Of a stretch of 5,080 bases of DNA, positions 3,600 to 5,080 are shown one piece after another (positions within the stretch are counted from its first letter, which is position 1; every line of letters starts with the position of its first letter). A program made the position numbers and the translations under genes. The stretch covers positions 1 through 5,080 of the forward strand of contig JAEYYB010000005.1 in assembly GCA_023430975.1 (NCBI GenBank). Direction: 5' to 3'. This DNA comes from Bacillota bacterium (GTDB lineage Bacteria > Bacillota > Clostridia > Acetivibrionales > DSM-2933). The notes beneath the pieces were generated by a model. It made no database searches and was not told the origin of the DNA. It saw nothing but the letters and a program-made list of their open reading frames with translations.

Positions 3600-4895
3600 A
3601 TGAAAGATTTTAAAATATTCATATCCTACTCATGGAAGAATAAAGACGAAGTTGAAAAGATAGACAATGATTTTCAGGCAGTGGGAGTTACTTTTATCCG
3701 TGATGTAAGGGATTTGAATTACCGTCAGAGCATTAAAGAGTTCATGGGAAGAATCGGAGAAGCCGACTTTGTTCTGATGATTATAAGCGATAGTTACTTA
3801 AAGTCAATGAACTGTATGTATGAGGTTTTGGAATTCATTAAGGATCAAAAGTACAAAGACAGGATTCTACATATAGTTCTTGATGACTGCAAAGATATTT
3901 TTACTCCTGCTGGTCGTGCCAAGTATGTGGCGTACTGGCAGGATGAATTTGAGGAAATTAATGAAATTGTATCTTCTCTTGATCCTATGAACAGAGGCAA
4001 CCTCCAAAATGATTTAAAGTTTATTGAAAGTATTTGCAGGAATATAAGTGATTTTATCTCAGTAATTAGTGATATGGTCCATATTCCACTTTATGAGCTT
4101 AGAGAAAAGAATTACAAACATATCCTGGATTTTATTAAATTTGATTATGGGCTTTCCGCATCTGAACGAATTAGAATATCCTTAATTGATAACATAGAAG
4201 AACAAGACTTAGCTTTGGAAGAATACCAAGAAAAATTCGGAAAAAAAGATACATTTTATAATTTGAAAGCATATCTTGAATCTAAAAGAAAACTATTCAA
4301 AAAGTCAAAGTACTATTATCTTAAAGCTATTGAATTAAACCCTTGCTATGCAAAAGCTCATAATAATTTAGCTGTTCTTTTAGCGGAAGAGTACAAGGAT
4401 TATGAGCTTGCAAAGGAACACTATCTCAAGGCTATCGAGCATAATTTTGCAGGTGCTCATTATAACATGGCTAATCTTTTAAAAAATGAGTATAAGGATT
4501 ACGAGGGTGCAAAAGAACACTATCTCAAAGCTATTAAGTTGGAACCTAATTATGCAAAAGCCCATAATAACTTGGCTATTCTTCTAAAGAATGTGTACAA
4601 GAAATATGATAGTGCAAGAGAACACTTCAACAAGGCTATTGAATTAGAGCCTGATTATACAGCTGCTTATAGTAACTTGGCTATTCTCCTAGAAAATGCG
4701 TATCAGGATTATAACGGAGCAAAAAAACACTTACTCAAGGCTATTGAGTTTAATCCCAATGATGCGTATGCCTATTACAACTTAGCTGATCTTTTAGAAA
4801 ATGAATACTTTAAAGATTATGAGGGTGCAAAGAGGCATCGGCTCAAAGCTATAGAACTAAATCCAAATTTAGCGAAAAGTGTAAATATAGATTAA
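3600..4895 (+). CDS. TIR domain protein with C-terminal TPR repeats (probable NAD-consuming defence effector)
   Basis: A 431-residue soluble protein. Residues 1-150 are a TIR domain (TIR_2-like): FKIFISYSW (4-12) is the first strand and loop, TFIRDVRDLNYRQSIKEFM (31-49) the second strand and following region, ADFVLMIISDSYLKSMNCMYEV (55-76) the strand and helix bearing E75. In SARM1-type and many bacterial TIRs the Glu in this position is the NADase catalytic residue, so E75 is its likely counterpart. Residues 151-215 are a helical linker. Residues ~218-249 form a divergent repeat and 250-423 five tetratricopeptide repeats of 33-36 residues, with the pattern YAKAHNNLA.LL...YKDYE.AKEHYLKAIELNP. 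Such a TPR array usually senses or scaffolds a partner. TIR effectors of this kind deplete NAD or make signalling nucleotides in phage defence. The ATG is supported by GAGGTG six bases upstream. It has its own promoter and no partner gene in the window, so it may work alone; membership of a named defence system cannot be shown. A regulatory, non-enzymatic TIR remains possible. Confidence 0.9.
   Translation: MKDFKIFISYSWKNKDEVEKIDNDFQAVGVTFIRDVRDLNYRQSIKEFMGRIGEADFVLMIISDSYLKSMNCMYEVLEFIKDQKYKDRILHIVLDDCKDIFTPAGRAKYVAYWQDEFEEINEIVSSLDPMNRGNLQNDLKFIESICRNISDFISVISDMVHIPLYELREKNYKHILDFIKFDYGLSASERIRISLIDNIEEQDLALEEYQEKFGKKDTFYNLKAYLESKRKLFKKSKYYYLKAIELNPCYAKAHNNLAVLLAEEYKDYELAKEHYLKAIEHNFAGAHYNMANLLKNEYKDYEGAKEHYLKAIKLEPNYAKAHNNLAILLKNVYKKYDSAREHFNKAIELEPDYTAAYSNLAILLENAYQDYNGAKKHLLKAIEFNPNDAYAYYNLADLLENEYFKDYEGAKRHRLKAIELNPNLAKSVNID
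4347..4868 (+). repeat. In-frame tandem repeats encoding the TPR units
   Basis: Five consecutive units of about 105 bases (99-108) encode the TPRs at residues 250-423. Similarity is visible at the DNA level, for example the recurring AAAGAACACTATCTCAA (or close variants) and GCTATTGA/GCTATCGA segments, with AATAACTTGGCTATTCT in two successive units. This indicates expansion by duplication, not a single ancient set of repeats. Confidence 0.75.
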
Positions 4896-5080
4896 TATGC
4901 TACTTAAAGCAAACAGCACATAAAACCCAATCAAACCTAATATTATTTTTTAAAAGAATGCAATTTTTTGCACAAAATTAGTTCGCTCCATAAGTACTTC
5001 TTAAAAAGTAATCCCCAGGGCCTCTGATGTAGTGAATCTGAATCAAACAATCCCCCCATTTTTTAGAAGAGCTCACGAAG
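4896..5080. other. Intergenic region with no supported gene
   Basis: AT-rich, then mixed DNA after the TIR-TPR stop. TGCAA (4959-4963) and TTGCA (4968-4972) form a five-base stem around TTTT; without a T-tail it is a weak terminator candidate at best. A CCCCAGGGCC stretch near 5012-5022 and a C-run near 5052-5057 stand out from the AT-rich background. On the minus strand a stop at 5063-5065 could end a gene entering from the right, with only five codons (LRELF) visible. I cannot identify it. Confidence 0.4.

Noticed and set aside
5026..5034. GATGTAGTG shared with the Rhs core at 1079-1087
   Set aside because: Nine identical bases with no conserved continuation; the following bases do not encode Rhs core in any frame, so chance is the simplest explanation.
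5063..5080. End of a minus-strand gene entering from the right
   Set aside because: Only five codons and a stop are visible, too little to support a gene call.

Overview
The window is low-GC, every credible gene lies on the + strand, and most are preceded by a GAGGTG- or AGGAAG-type ribosome binding site. Together with the gene content (an Rhs/WapA-type toxin tip, small immunity genes, an IS110 transposase and a TIR-TPR protein) this suggests a Bacillota genome, probably a clostridial or Lachnospiraceae-like gut or rumen bacterium. That placement is inference; there is no rRNA or other taxonomic marker.

Layout. Positions 2-346 are the C-terminal part of an IS110-family transposase cut by the left edge, followed by a strong hairpin (351-388). 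A 188-residue acidic protein (437-1003) resembles orphan immunity proteins and has no toxin beside it. Next is a displaced Rhs C-terminal tip (1085-1933): about 90 residues of Rhs core ending in DPSG, then a ~190-residue toxin domain. A 147-residue probable cognate immunity gene (1947-2390) and a terminator (2394-2423) close this toxin-immunity module. An Imm51-like orphan immunity gene (2802-3143) follows with its own terminator (3188-3212). Last is a 431-residue TIR-TPR protein (3600-4895) behind a good promoter (3534-3562). The last 185 bases hold no supported gene.

The part least explained by known genes is the non-coding DNA around the Imm51-like gene. A 22-base sequence occurs four times without a mismatch (2425, 2510, 2604, 3305), and two further decayed copies are visible. 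Between the first three copies lie two near-identical spacers, each with an extended -10 box and the 5' arm of a hairpin whose 3' arm lies in the next repeat. One stem position differs between the units: a pair in one is a mismatch in the other. The Imm51-like gene's own promoter is a diverged copy of the same spacer. The array may be the remains of duplicated cassette leaders, a set of tandem small RNAs, or a recombination platform.

How it fits together: this looks like an accessory island of the polymorphic-toxin kind. A silent Rhs tip with its immunity gene and further orphan immunity genes are stored in a row, available for recombination with a full Rhs gene elsewhere or for protection against sibling toxins. 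The IS110 element and the TIR-TPR protein (a likely NAD-consuming defence or cell-suicide effector) fit the same mobile, conflict-related neighbourhood.
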